Shown here piece by piece: positions 40,356 to 50,751 of a DNA stretch of 64,000 nt. The DNA comes from an uncultured Rhizobiaceae group bacterium (GTDB lineage Bacteria; Pseudomonadota; Alphaproteobacteria; Rhizobiales; Rhizobiaceae), in NCBI GenBank assembly GCA_937930635.1, contig CALHCF010000003.1, positions 330,272 to 394,271 of the forward strand, written 5' to 3'. The notes under the pieces were generated by a model. The model had not been told where the DNA came from. It did not search any database and saw only the letters and a program-made list of their open reading frames with translations. Numbering within the stretch: position 1 is the first letter of the stretch; every line of letters begins with the position of its first letter. The position numbers were made by a program, and so were the translations under genes.

Positions 40356-41747
40356 ATGAATAAGCGTACTGATATTTTTGGCTGCACAGTCTCTCTTTCA
40401 GCATCAGGAGACTTGGATGCGTGGAACAAGACGCAGTTAGGTTTTTTGGCCCATGCTGCCGTAACACCAGAACATCTTGGCCAGACAATCAAGAGCGATC
40501 CTGATTTTGCATTACCCTATGTTTGTAAAGGGCTTTTTTCCCTTCTTCTGGGTCGCCGCGAGCTTGTACAAGTTGCAATAGATGCCGAAAAAGAGGCTCG
40601 TTCAGCCGCTTCACGCCGCTCGTTGAGTTCTCGCGAAACCGTATTTCTGGAAGCCCTTTCAGACTGGAATTCCGGTCATGCAGCCCGCGCTGCAACCCGC
40701 ATTAATGCCCTGTTGGATACTGCACCTCACGATGCCCTTGCGATGAAACTGGTTCAGGCCATCCGGTTCGTATTGGGTGATGCAAAAGGCATGCGCTCGT
40801 CGATCGAAACCGTCATTCCCAGTCTTTGCGAAAAAGACCCGGCCTACGGCTACGCCCTGGGGTGTCACGCCTTTACGCTGGAAGAAACCGGCGATTACAA
40901 ACTCGCCGAACTGAAGGGCCGCGAAGGGCTGATACACACCCCAGACGACGCCTGGGGACTGCACGCCGTGGCTCATGTTTACGACATGACCAATGACACC
41001 AATGCGGGTGTACGCTGGCTGGAAGATCGCACAAAGGCGTGGGAGCATTGCAACAACTTTCGGTACCATGTGTGGTGGCATCTGGCGCTGATGTATCTCG
41101 ACAAGGGCAATATTGATGCGGTTTTTGCCCTGTATGATCGCGATATTCGTGCTGATAAAACCGATGATTACCGCGATATCTCAAACGCGGCCTCACTGCT
41201 GAGCCGTCTGGAACTAGACGGTCACAATGTTGGGGACCGATGGGAAGAACTTGCCGACATTTCCGAAAAGCGTGTTGACGACGGTTGTCTCGCATTCGCT
41301 GATCTCCATTACATGCTCGCGCTGATAGGCGGAAACCGCCAGAACGCTGCAACGTCGCTTATCGCTCGAATGCGCAAGAACGCAGCGACTGAAGCAAGTG
41401 ATATGGACGCGATTATAAAACATCCGGGACTTTCTGCGGCCCAGGGCCTGGAAGCCTTCGGAGAAGGCAATTTCACAGCAGCCTTCCGCCATCTGGCTGG
41501 CGCTCGTGATTCCATGCAAACAATCGGCGGCAGCCATGCCCAACGCGATGTTTTCGAAAGACTGACAATCGAAGCAGCCCTGCGCGGCGGTTATTTTGAT
41601 GCCGCAGAAAGATTTTTGATCAGCAGAACAGACAGACGAGCAGGCCAGGAAGACCGGTTTGCAAGCATGCGTATGGATGAACTGGCGCGCCAACGGGCAT
41701 TTTCAAGAGATTCTCAGGATATCCCTCAAATAATCCCTGCCGAGTAA
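40356..41747 (+). CDS. TTC38-like tetratricopeptide repeat protein
   Basis: WGLHAVAHVYDMTNDTNAGVRWLEDRTKAW...NNFRYHVWWHLALMYLDKGNIDAVFALYD. Confidence 0.8.
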   Translation: MNKRTDIFGCTVSLSASGDLDAWNKTQLGFLAHAAVTPEHLGQTIKSDPDFALPYVCKGLFSLLLGRRELVQVAIDAEKEARSAASRRSLSSRETVFLEALSDWNSGHAARAATRINALLDTAPHDALAMKLVQAIRFVLGDAKGMRSSIETVIPSLCEKDPAYGYALGCHAFTLEETGDYKLAELKGREGLIHTPDDAWGLHAVAHVYDMTNDTNAGVRWLEDRTKAWEHCNNFRYHVWWHLALMYLDKGNIDAVFALYDRDIRADKTDDYRDISNAASLLSRLELDGHNVGDRWEELADISEKRVDDGCLAFADLHYMLALIGGNRQNAATSLIARMRKNAATEASDMDAIIKHPGLSAAQGLEAFGEGNFTAAFRHLAGARDSMQTIGGSHAQRDVFERLTIEAALRGGYFDAAERFLISRTDRRAGQEDRFASMRMDELARQRAFSRDSQDIPQIIPAE

Positions 41748-41834
41748 TTGAATCCAAATGATTTTTCGCCACGCTCCAGTACATTAATCGACGGGCGCGA
41801 ATTTTAGAGACTTTTTAGGAGCGCGTTTTTTGCA

Positions 41835-43178
41835 GTGACCCGCAGCGCAGCCACCAGTTCTGTTCCGGTTTCTTCAAACGGTCGTACCGTGCGCGACCCC
41901 CGTCTGGATTTCTTCCGCGGGATTGCGATGTTCATTATTTTCATCGCTCATACTCCAAGAGATTGGTGGGCCTTGTGGATACCTGCCCGTTTCGGTTTTT
42001 CTGATGCTACAGAAACCTTTGTGTTTTGTTCGGGCATGGCATCAGCCATTGCCTTTGGCGCTGTTTTCGACAAAAGGGGCTGGCTGTTGGGCGCGGCCCG
42101 TATCGTCTACCGCGTATGGCAGGTCTATTGGGCGCATATCGGGTTGTTTTTCGCAGTTCTTTTGTTGATTACGTCTTTTGATCAGGTAGGGACATTAACC
42201 TCCAAACACTGGAGTGGCTCCTATGTCGAGAGCCTGAATCTGGCGCATTTTTTCAATCGCACACCAGATCTGGTTATTGGTCTTTTCACGTTGACCTATG
42301 TGCCAAACTACTTTGACATTCTGCCCATGTATCTGTTCATCCTGGCTATGATCCCGATTATCATGGGCCTCTCGCGTATCTCTCTGTGGGCCGTTTTTGC
42401 TTTTGTAGCCGCGGTTTGGATTGCAGCGAACGCAAAGCTTTTTGGCTACACACCGATCCACTTTCCAGCCGAACCGTGGAGCGAACGCAAATGGTTCTTC
42501 AATCCATTGGGCTGGCAATTGGTATTCTTTACCGGCTTTGCGTTCATGCGCGGCTGGATCAAACCACCCGCAGTAAAGAAACAATACATCATCGCGGCAA
42601 TTGTGATCGTGCTCATCAGCCTGCCCTTTGCCTATTTCCGTCTCTACGGTGCCCGGCCTGAACCACATCACCTTTCCGCCCTCTACATCGCAGAATGGTC
42701 TCCCTGGTTTAAGGAAATGCGCGAATATATGCGCCCGCTGATCGGCAAGTCCGAATTTGGTTTGTTCCGCTACATTCATTTCCTTGCAACGGCCTATCTG
42801 GCCTGGGTTGCTGTTGGCCCACTGGGCTCACGTATCCGGGACTGGGGGCCGTTTCAGTTCGTGGTCGATACGATCCGGAAAGTCGGCCAGCAGTCTCTTG
42901 CTGTGTTTGTCTCTTCACTGGTCATTGCCCAGTTCATCGGCATGCTGTTTCGGGTCTTTGGAAATCACTGGGACATGGCATTGATAGGAAATCTTTTGGG
43001 CTTTGCCCTTCTTATCGCGGTTGCTTATTCAGTTGCCTGGTTCAAGTCACAACCATGGCGCAAGCAACCGGCATCTCCCGCCACAGCAATTCCACATTCC
43101 TCTGCTGTCAGTTCTTCGCCCATCAGTACAGGACATCCTTCTGTGTCTGACGGCGTACCCGCAGCAAAGATTGATTGA
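41835..43178 (+). CDS. opgC: OpgC-like glucan modification acyltransferase
   Basis: DPRLDFFRGIAMFIIFIAHTPRDWW...ATETFVFCSGMASAIAFG. Confidence 0.88.
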   Translation: MTRSAATSSVPVSSNGRTVRDPRLDFFRGIAMFIIFIAHTPRDWWALWIPARFGFSDATETFVFCSGMASAIAFGAVFDKRGWLLGAARIVYRVWQVYWAHIGLFFAVLLLITSFDQVGTLTSKHWSGSYVESLNLAHFFNRTPDLVIGLFTLTYVPNYFDILPMYLFILAMIPIIMGLSRISLWAVFAFVAAVWIAANAKLFGYTPIHFPAEPWSERKWFFNPLGWQLVFFTGFAFMRGWIKPPAVKKQYIIAAIVIVLISLPFAYFRLYGARPEPHHLSALYIAEWSPWFKEMREYMRPLIGKSEFGLFRYIHFLATAYLAWVAVGPLGSRIRDWGPFQFVVDTIRKVGQQSLAVFVSSLVIAQFIGMLFRVFGNHWDMALIGNLLGFALLIAVAYSVAWFKSQPWRKQPASPATAIPHSSAVSSSPISTGHPSVSDGVPAAKID

Positions 43179-43198
43179 GCAATCCAAGTCCCCCGATG

Positions 43199-44746
43199 AT
43201 GAACCGACGCAATCTTCTAACGTCTATTGCCGCACTTTGTGCATCGCTGGGTGTAGGGCCTCTGCGTGGGCAGGCAGCATGGGCTGACGGCGCTGCGTCA
43301 GGAGCGGTTAAACTGGGCACATCGACGCCCTTTTCCCGCGATCTCCTGATTGATCAGGTACGCAAACTTTCAGGCCAGGCCTACAAGAAGCCGCCTCAGG
43401 TTCCACAAGATTGGATCGATCTCAACTACGACCAGTATCGCGGCATTAATTTCAACAGAGAGTCTGCCTTGTGGCGGGAAACCCAACGACCGTTCGAGCT
43501 GGAATTTTTTGCACCAGGCCTCTATTTCCCTTCACCGATTATGGTTTCGGTTGTTGAAGGAAACGAAGCCAGGCCGGTCCTGTTTTCAAAGCGGGCCTTC
43601 AATTTTTCACAAGCGGTTCCCCCTCTTTCCGACTCCGATGCCCTTGGCTATTCAGGCTTTCGCATACGCGCTCCAATCAACAGGCCTGACCGCAAGGATG
43701 AATTTGTTGTATTTCAGGGAGCCAGCTATTTCAGGTGTGTTGGCCGTGGCCATGCTTATGGCATGTCGGCACGGGGTCTGGCTCTCAACACGGGCGAGCC
43801 TGAAGGGGAGGAATTCCCGGACTTTCGATCTTTCTGGATAGAGGGCGGTGACGAAGGGACACAGTCAATAACCGTCCATGCACTGCTTGACTCCCCCAGC
43901 GTGGCCGGCCTGTACACATTCGAAATCACCCCCGGTGCGACGACCCAGATGAATGTGGAATCCGTTCTCTTTCCCCGTACCGAACTGCCTCATGTCGGCA
44001 TAGCTGCAGAAACAAGCATGTTCCTGTTTGACGAAACCAACCGCAACCGGTTCGACGATTTCAGGCCAGCGGTTCATGATTCAGATGGCCTGTTGATTGA
44101 GAACGGTGCCGGGGAAACCCTTTGGCGCCAGCTGGCCAATCCAACAAACCTCCAGACCAGCAGTTTTGTCGACAACGCCCCCCGCGGATTTGGCCTGATG
44201 CAGCGGCCGCGCAAACTTTCCGACTACGCGGATCTCGAAGCCAATTATCACAAGCGCCCCGGCCTTTGGGTCATTCCAGGCGAAGATTGGGGACGCGGCG
44301 CAGTTACTCTGGTTGAGATTCCAGCCGATCGCGAGATTTATGATAACATCGTTGCCTATTGGCGGCCCCGAACCCCGCTGCAACCGGGCACCGAATATCG
44401 CTACAGCTACAAGCTTGTCTGGTGCGATCAGGCACCGCTTTCGGGAAAACTTGCCCGTGTAATCAACACACGTATGGGCAAACGTTTCGAAGGCGGGCGG
44501 CTTGCAAGTATCGACTATGCTCCAGTCGAAAATATGCCGGACGACCTCTCCAGATTAATGGTTCATACCAGTTCAAATTTTGGCCCTGTTTCTCAGGGCA
44601 TAGTCCAACGAAATCCGGCAACCGGCGGGCTGCGCGTTGCCTTCAACTTTGACACAGGCAACCGCAATCTGATGGAACTTCGCTCACAGCTCATGCTTGA
44701 TGGAAAACCACTCTCTGAGGTTTGGCTTTACAGGTGGACAGCATGA
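43199..44746 (+). CDS. opgG: periplasmic glucan biosynthesis protein OpgG
   Basis: MdoG family sequence (YDQYRGINFN..., FVVFQGASYFRCVGRGHAYGMSARGLALNT). Confidence 0.93.
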   Translation: MNRRNLLTSIAALCASLGVGPLRGQAAWADGAASGAVKLGTSTPFSRDLLIDQVRKLSGQAYKKPPQVPQDWIDLNYDQYRGINFNRESALWRETQRPFELEFFAPGLYFPSPIMVSVVEGNEARPVLFSKRAFNFSQAVPPLSDSDALGYSGFRIRAPINRPDRKDEFVVFQGASYFRCVGRGHAYGMSARGLALNTGEPEGEEFPDFRSFWIEGGDEGTQSITVHALLDSPSVAGLYTFEITPGATTQMNVESVLFPRTELPHVGIAAETSMFLFDETNRNRFDDFRPAVHDSDGLLIENGAGETLWRQLANPTNLQTSSFVDNAPRGFGLMQRPRKLSDYADLEANYHKRPGLWVIPGEDWGRGAVTLVEIPADREIYDNIVAYWRPRTPLQPGTEYRYSYKLVWCDQAPLSGKLARVINTRMGKRFEGGRLASIDYAPVENMPDDLSRLMVHTSSNFGPVSQGIVQRNPATGGLRVAFNFDTGNRNLMELRSQLMLDGKPLSEVWLYRWTA

Positions 44747-46653
44747 CAGCTCACATTCCCCGTTCTTCGGTGAACATGCCAACACCAACTCCCCTTAACA
44801 TGCCGGAGCAGGACCTCTCCCGTCCATTCACCGACCCCAGGGCACCCGCTCTCGCGCGCGTAAAACATACGTGGCTTTATCGTTTCGCCACGTTCCTTCC
44901 AGCGCTGGCGACAACATTCGTGTTCGTCGCAATATTACACGATTGGTTTCACAAGGACGGATTTGTTGCAGCCGAAATCGCAATGATTGTCCTGGTTGGC
45001 ATCTCATCGTTCTGGATTGCACTTTCTGTTGCAACCAGCACCATTGGAGTGTTCGTCTCCCATGCATCCGCCGGATCACATCGCCCGTCAAAAAAAGGGC
45101 TTCGCACGGCATTGATTGTCCCGATCTTCAACGAAGATGAAAAATCGGTCTTCGCTCGGGTAACGGCCATGCGTCAGCAATTGCTGCAAACGGGTTCTGC
45201 CCACAAGTTTGCCCTCTTCATCCTGAGTGACACCTGCGACGAACGCATCGCTCAACAAGAAATACTGGCCTTCAATCGTCTTGGCGATACATCATCGGGG
45301 CCGCTTCCGGTCTATTACCGTCGTCGCCTCAAGAACACGGAACGCAAGACCGGCAATATTCGCGACTGGATTGAGAACTGGGGCGCGGACTGGGACGCGT
45401 TTATTACCCTGGATGCCGATAGTCTGATGTCCGCCAAAGCAATCATCACACTGGCAGACGATCTGTCGACCTCTCCTCAATGTGGTCTGATCCAGACAAT
45501 TCCCAAACTGCTTGGTGCCAACTCCCTATTTGGCAAGGTTCAGCAGTTTTCCAACAATGTGTATGGCGGCGTGCTCGCCCGGGGTCTGAACAAATGGTCG
45601 GGCAATGAAGGCAATTACTGGGGCCACAACGCAATCATTCGAACCCAGGCATTCGCCGCCTGTGCCGGCCTGCCCCGTTTGTCGGGCAAAGGTGCATTAA
45701 GCGGAACCATCAAGAGCCATGATTTTGTTGAAGCTGCCCTGCTGCGCCGCGCCGGATGGGCTGTGCAACTGCGCCCGGCAATTACCGAAAGTTACGAAGA
45801 GCCTCCCCAGACGATTATCGATTATGTCCTGCGCGACCGCCGCTGGTGCCAAGGCAATCTCCAGCATCTGCGTCTGCTGAAAACAAGGGGTTTTAGCAAC
45901 GCTTCACGCTTCCACATGCTGCAGGGAGCCATGGGCTACATCGCGTCATTGCTGTGGTTTGTTCTTCTGGTGCTATGGGCACTTATGGGACGCAGCGAGA
46001 GCGAAACTGTTCTGCGTTATTTTTCCGACACCAATCCGTTGTTCCCTCAATGGCCGGAAATGGATGCTGTGAGCCGTTTCGTTGTTTTGTGCCTCATGTT
46101 TGGCCTCTTGTTGCTGCCCAAAGTGGTCGGCGTGTTTTCCGTGGTCAAAGGCGAGGCTGCTGATACGGGCTGGCGGTTGCCACGACTTGGTGGGCCGGCC
46201 CGGTTTATTTCATCAGCTTTCCTGGAAATCATGATGTCGTTTATTCTTGCGCCCATCATGATGATCCAGCACGTGAATGCCGTATTGCGCACCCTTGGTG
46301 GCTTCGATACCGGGTGGGCGCCACAAAACCGCAGCGGCACACAATATCCCCTCAAAACGCTGGCTCGCTTTCACTGGCTTGAGACGTTGATCGGCGCAAT
46401 TTTGACAACCGGCATGGCACTTGGCCTGGTATCTTTGTGGTTGCTCCCCGTCGCCGTTAGCCTGTTGCTTGCCATTCCAATTTCGCTGGTCTCAGGTTGG
46501 CGCATGCCAAAGAGAGGGGTTCTGCGTCACCTTCTGGCAACAAAAGAGGTCTGGTCACCACCGGCAATTGTCGTGACCACCAACAAGCTTCTGGACACCA
46601 AGGCAACACAAACCAGTGATACAGAAGTGCCCGCCGCAGCGGTTCCTGCCTGA
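44743..46653 (+). CDS. opgH: glucans biosynthesis glucosyltransferase OpgH
   Basis: GT2-type membrane transferase; LIVPIFNEDEKSVFARV, DRRWCQGNLQHLRLL; ATGA overlap with opgG. Confidence 0.93.
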   Translation: MTAHIPRSSVNMPTPTPLNMPEQDLSRPFTDPRAPALARVKHTWLYRFATFLPALATTFVFVAILHDWFHKDGFVAAEIAMIVLVGISSFWIALSVATSTIGVFVSHASAGSHRPSKKGLRTALIVPIFNEDEKSVFARVTAMRQQLLQTGSAHKFALFILSDTCDERIAQQEILAFNRLGDTSSGPLPVYYRRRLKNTERKTGNIRDWIENWGADWDAFITLDADSLMSAKAIITLADDLSTSPQCGLIQTIPKLLGANSLFGKVQQFSNNVYGGVLARGLNKWSGNEGNYWGHNAIIRTQAFAACAGLPRLSGKGALSGTIKSHDFVEAALLRRAGWAVQLRPAITESYEEPPQTIIDYVLRDRRWCQGNLQHLRLLKTRGFSNASRFHMLQGAMGYIASLLWFVLLVLWALMGRSESETVLRYFSDTNPLFPQWPEMDAVSRFVVLCLMFGLLLLPKVVGVFSVVKGEAADTGWRLPRLGGPARFISSAFLEIMMSFILAPIMMIQHVNAVLRTLGGFDTGWAPQNRSGTQYPLKTLARFHWLETLIGAILTTGMALGLVSLWLLPVAVSLLLAIPISLVSGWRMPKRGVLRHLLATKEVWSPPAIVVTTNKLLDTKATQTSDTEVPAAAVPA

Positions 46654-46658
46654 ACAAA

Positions 46659-46686
46659 AAAGGCCCGCATGAGCAGCGGGCCTTTC
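46659..46686 (+). terminator. terminator after opgCGH
   Basis: GGCCCGC-atgagca-GCGGGCC TTTC. Confidence 0.8.
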
Positions 46687-46727
46687 TAAAAAGTCAGATG
46701 CCATAGTGGCAGGTGATTATCTCGGCT

Positions 46728-47243
46728 TTACCGGTTCAGCGAACCAAGCACACCACCAAATTTACGGTCGATCATTGAAACGACCCGCAACTCTCCGCCG
46801 AGTGTGCTCTCGCCATCGGCGCGGGCAATAATCTGCAGCAGGCACATTGAGAACAACAGTTCTGCAAGCGCCAGAACAGGCATTGCCAAAACAACAGCTG
46901 AAACAACGACAATCGACCGCGCAAAAAACTGAGCGTTGGAACTCAACCCATCATCAAATGGTACAGCAGGAATGAATGAAATAGCGCTCCAGGCAAGAAG
47001 CGCAAACAGACCTGCACCAAGCACTGGAATGGTAATGCGGTTTTGATCTTCAGCAGCCGGGCGGCTTGCCAGCAAAACAATGGTCAAAGAAACAAAGATT
47101 GCTGCAATAAACGAGACAGTCACAGACAACTCCAACATGTGGAGGCCTGACAGCAATCCTGCAGTCAACGCGAGCCAGGCAAAAGGCCCGGCAAATGTCC
47201 GAATTCCCGACTGTCCGGCATTAATTTTTTTTGTGTCACCCAT
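46728..47243 (-). CDS. multi-TM hypothetical membrane protein
   Basis: 171 aa with about four hydrophobic segments. Confidence 0.65.
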   Translation of the reverse strand: MGDTKKINAGQSGIRTFAGPFAWLALTAGLLSGLHMLELSVTVSFIAAIFVSLTIVLLASRPAAEDQNRITIPVLGAGLFALLAWSAISFIPAVPFDDGLSSNAQFFARSIVVVSAVVLAMPVLALAELLFSMCLLQIIARADGESTLGGELRVVSMIDRKFGGVLGSLNR

Positions 47244-47384
47244 TTTTGAGCATCCCCATAGTTTTTTATGGGATCAATGGTGACACGGGCATCTTGCCAG
47301 CAACTTAATCTGGCAAGGGCATTGAAGTTGCAGTTAATGGGAACTGAAGACCAGACCGGATCACAAGCGCATTTCGATGTAAAA

Positions 47385-48044
47385 TCAGAACTTGTAGGAA
47401 ATGCGCCCAACAACCATATCGACATCCGCGTCCAGAGGTTGGTCGTCGAAATCTTCAAATACATGGTGCTGATATTGCACGCCGGCAATCAGATTTTGGG
47501 TTACCGCATAATCAATACCGGCACCCAAAACATAACCAAAGTCATCAAGCCCGATACTGGTGTTGGCATACGAAAGACCACCGGTCACGTATCCCATGAC
47601 AGGGCCGAAAGCATATCCCAACCGAGCACGCGCCGACGCAATTTCGTCAACTGTTATGGGCGGGAAAATCTCGGAAGTAAGAGCACCTGGAACAAAGAGC
47701 GGAGCGCCGGGAACAAATATCGGCGTGTTATCGATCCGCTCATTCAGGCGGAAAACATCCCCTTCAACACCGACAACAAAATTGTTCCATGCAAAATTGT
47801 AACCTGCGTGAACACCAACAGAAACACCGCTGGCCTTGCCTTTGTCTGGGATTCCCAGAGGCGCGAGCGGAAGCAGGCGATCATCCTGATCCTCAAGCCA
47901 AGTTGGGCCTGCAGAAATGCCTACATAAACGCCCGACCAGTTCTGGTCCGCATATTCGGGTTCCAGTGAACCACGAAGTTCGCTCGCGTGCGCACTGCTT
48001 GCGAGAACCGCAAGAAGTGTTGCTCCAAAGATAGATTTACGCAT
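47385..48044 (-). CDS. outer-membrane beta-barrel porin-family protein
   Basis: Signal peptide; NWSGVYVGISAGPTW...VGVHAGYNFAWNNFVVGVEGD...VVGRISYKF terminal aromatic. Confidence 0.9.
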   Translation of the reverse strand: MRKSIFGATLLAVLASSAHASELRGSLEPEYADQNWSGVYVGISAGPTWLEDQDDRLLPLAPLGIPDKGKASGVSVGVHAGYNFAWNNFVVGVEGDVFRLNERIDNTPIFVPGAPLFVPGALTSEIFPPITVDEIASARARLGYAFGPVMGYVTGGLSYANTSIGLDDFGYVLGAGIDYAVTQNLIAGVQYQHHVFEDFDDQPLDADVDMVVGRISYKF

Positions 48045-48122
48045 TAACTCAACCCAACCCAATTTACTTCTTGTAACCTACAGCGCGAAAGTTTCCGAAC
48101 TGTTAAGTGATTAACATATTGA

Positions 48123-50486
48123 TTATGCAGACTTCTTGTTTTTCCTGGTCTTCTTGACCAATTTTTTACCAGCTGACTTTGTTCCCGACACCGCCTCCTT
48201 CAAGAAGTAAGCAGGAAGGTCTTCTTCCTTCATCGGCTTGGAGAACATGTAACCCTGCAATTGATCGCAATTGACACTTTCCAGGAAGTCAGCCTGCGAT
48301 TTTTGTTCGACACCCTCAGCTGTCACCTTCAGATTAAGTTCACGTGCCAGCGCGGTTATCATCCGAACAATGGTCTTACCGGAGCTGTTCCCGGTCACCT
48401 GGTCAACGAAAGACTTGTCGATCTTCAATTTGTCAAAGGGGACGCTCATCAAATAGGAAAGGCTGGAATAGCCCGTGCCGAAGTCATCCATCGCCACTGA
48501 AATACCCACTTCCTTGAGCTGATTCAGCTTGTGAGTAACCTCATCGGCCTTGTTCATCAGCAGGCTCTCAGTAATCTCCAGTTCAAGCCTGCTTGGTTCA
48601 AGACCTGTTTTTTCAAGGGCTTCAGCGGCTTCAGCGACAATGTCCGACCGCATAAAATGGTGGGCAGACAAATTGACCGCAACAAAAGTTCCGTCCGGCC
48701 ATTCCCTGGCGGTTTCACATGCTTTTTGAATGGTCCAGCGACCGATATCGCAGATCAAGGGAGACATCTCTGCGAGCTCAACAAACTCGGCTGGGGAGAG
48801 CAGACCACGAATTGGGTGCTCCCACCGAATAAGAGATTCCATACCCACTGTCTTGCGGGTTTTTGCATCGACCAGCGGCTGAAAGTGCAAAACAAGTTCG
48901 TTCTTCTCGACGGCGTCTTTCAGTTCTGCCTCAAGCATACGCCTCTCACGCAGTTCTGAATCCATGTCGTTTTCGAAGAAACGGAAAACGCCACGCCCAT
49001 CTGCCTTCGCGCGATAGAGGGCCAGGTCTGCATTGCGCAGGAGTTGATCGGGCCGTGTGCCATTGACCGGTGCCATTGCAATACCAATGCTCAGCCCAAC
49101 CCGATATTCCTCATCTTCAAACTGATAGGGTTCTCCAATCTCGGAGATCAGCCGCGCGGCCAGACGAGCGGCAGATCCCGCATCCCCCTGCCCTTCCATG
49201 AGTATTGCAAATTCGTCACCACCAAGACGGGCAATAGAATCGCCTTCCCGCACTTCGTCGGCAATCCGCTCACTGACTTCCGCCAATATCCGGTCACCCA
49301 GAACATGACCTCGGGTGTCGTTGACCAGCTTGAACCCATCCAGATCAAGATAGAGAATGGTGAAGGGCTTGCCGTAACGTTCCAGATTGGCAACAGCGAT
49401 GCTCAAACGTTCCGAATAGGCGTTCCTATTCATCAAGCCGGTCAATGAGTCGCTCTTGGAAAGAGTTGCAATACGCTCTTCAGCCAGTTTCTCTGAAGTC
49501 ACATCGGACCCGATGCCCACATAGCCCGTAAAAACGCCATCGCTATCAAAGGACGGGTGTCCGTTTAGCCGAACCCAGAGCTCTCCCCTGCCAGCATCAA
49601 GGCAAAGCAAAATGTCCTTGAAGGCTTCACATTTCTCCAGAGCATTGCACAGATCATCAAACTGAGTGCCTTTTATCGTGATGGTGCGCTCCAGATAATC
49701 GATCAATCTGATCTCATTATCGGCTTCGTCGCCCGACAACCAACCATCCGGCAACTCATCAATCACCCCCTGTGAATCGGTTTCCCAGAGCCAGTCATTG
49801 GAATTTTCGCGATACTCATCCAAAAACATACCAAGCAACGCACCTTGTTCCTTCGCTTTGATCGAACTGCCCATGAAGTAGACAAACAATCGCGCGTAGA
49901 AAAAAGCGACAATTGGTGTGGTGATCGACAACCAAGCCAACAGAACCAACAGCGGAATTATGAGAGAGGTGTTGCTTTCGAGGCTCAGCGAATAAGCCGC
50001 ACCGATTGCCACCGGCAGGCTAAACGAAATGACAGCGGCGGGAATAGCAGCCAGTGCAACGCCTCCAGCCGCGAGAACCGCAACCAGCCCCACCGACAGC
50101 ACAATTTTTGCACTTGCATCGCCAGTGGTGGCAAACAGAACGGCTGCCACACCCCATAAGCTTCCCAGCAATGCGGCATTGAGACAAAGGCGGCGTATGG
50201 TCGAAAGCGAGGCTTTTCCGTGAGATCTGCGGGTGCGGCTGCGTTTCCAGCTCATCATTGCAAAAGTAATCAGGAATACGAGGATCGATGCCCATGCCAG
50301 GACGATTGGAAAGTCGTCCGATTTGCGCACCAGCCAGACCAGCAATCCAGCCAAAAACAGGTTGGAAAACGACATAACCGGCGTAAGATTGATGATGGAG
50401 CGGACCTGAGAGCCCCGAAGTTTGTCGCGATGACTTTCCTTCAGACCAGTAACACCCAGTAACCGCTCAATACCCCCCAACAACAA
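48123..50486 (-). CDS. membrane GGDEF/EAL c-di-GMP protein with PAS-like region
   Basis: RLGGDEFAIL; EAL domain with ESL variant (GMESLIRWEHP) and DDFGTGYSSLSYL. Confidence 0.95.
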   Translation of the reverse strand: MLLGGIERLLGVTGLKESHRDKLRGSQVRSIINLTPVMSFSNLFLAGLLVWLVRKSDDFPIVLAWASILVFLITFAMMSWKRSRTRRSHGKASLSTIRRLCLNAALLGSLWGVAAVLFATTGDASAKIVLSVGLVAVLAAGGVALAAIPAAVISFSLPVAIGAAYSLSLESNTSLIIPLLVLLAWLSITTPIVAFFYARLFVYFMGSSIKAKEQGALLGMFLDEYRENSNDWLWETDSQGVIDELPDGWLSGDEADNEIRLIDYLERTITIKGTQFDDLCNALEKCEAFKDILLCLDAGRGELWVRLNGHPSFDSDGVFTGYVGIGSDVTSEKLAEERIATLSKSDSLTGLMNRNAYSERLSIAVANLERYGKPFTILYLDLDGFKLVNDTRGHVLGDRILAEVSERIADEVREGDSIARLGGDEFAILMEGQGDAGSAARLAARLISEIGEPYQFEDEEYRVGLSIGIAMAPVNGTRPDQLLRNADLALYRAKADGRGVFRFFENDMDSELRERRMLEAELKDAVEKNELVLHFQPLVDAKTRKTVGMESLIRWEHPIRGLLSPAEFVELAEMSPLICDIGRWTIQKACETAREWPDGTFVAVNLSAHHFMRSDIVAEAAEALEKTGLEPSRLELEITESLLMNKADEVTHKLNQLKEVGISVAMDDFGTGYSSLSYLMSVPFDKLKIDKSFVDQVTGNSSGKTIVRMITALARELNLKVTAEGVEQKSQADFLESVNCDQLQGYMFSKPMKEEDLPAYFLKEAVSGTKSAGKKLVKKTRKNKKSA

Positions 50487-50751
50487 ACCACAGCCTCATC
50501 ATGAAATCGGTCCACTCACCTCGTTCATGATTTGTAAGCAATGCGTATTAACGCTTAGTTGCCATAATGTCAGTTTACCCAGCGGCATACGTGAATTCAG
50601 GCACCTTCGGCGTCATCACAGAAAATCCGGCAAGAGTTTCCTAACCAATTTCTCCGGTAACCAATCGATAACCAACGTCATTAAGCGCCTGTTTTTACCA
50701 TAGCGTCCATATTCTGCCGCGAATTAAGCAATCACAGGGTTGGGGAAACTA

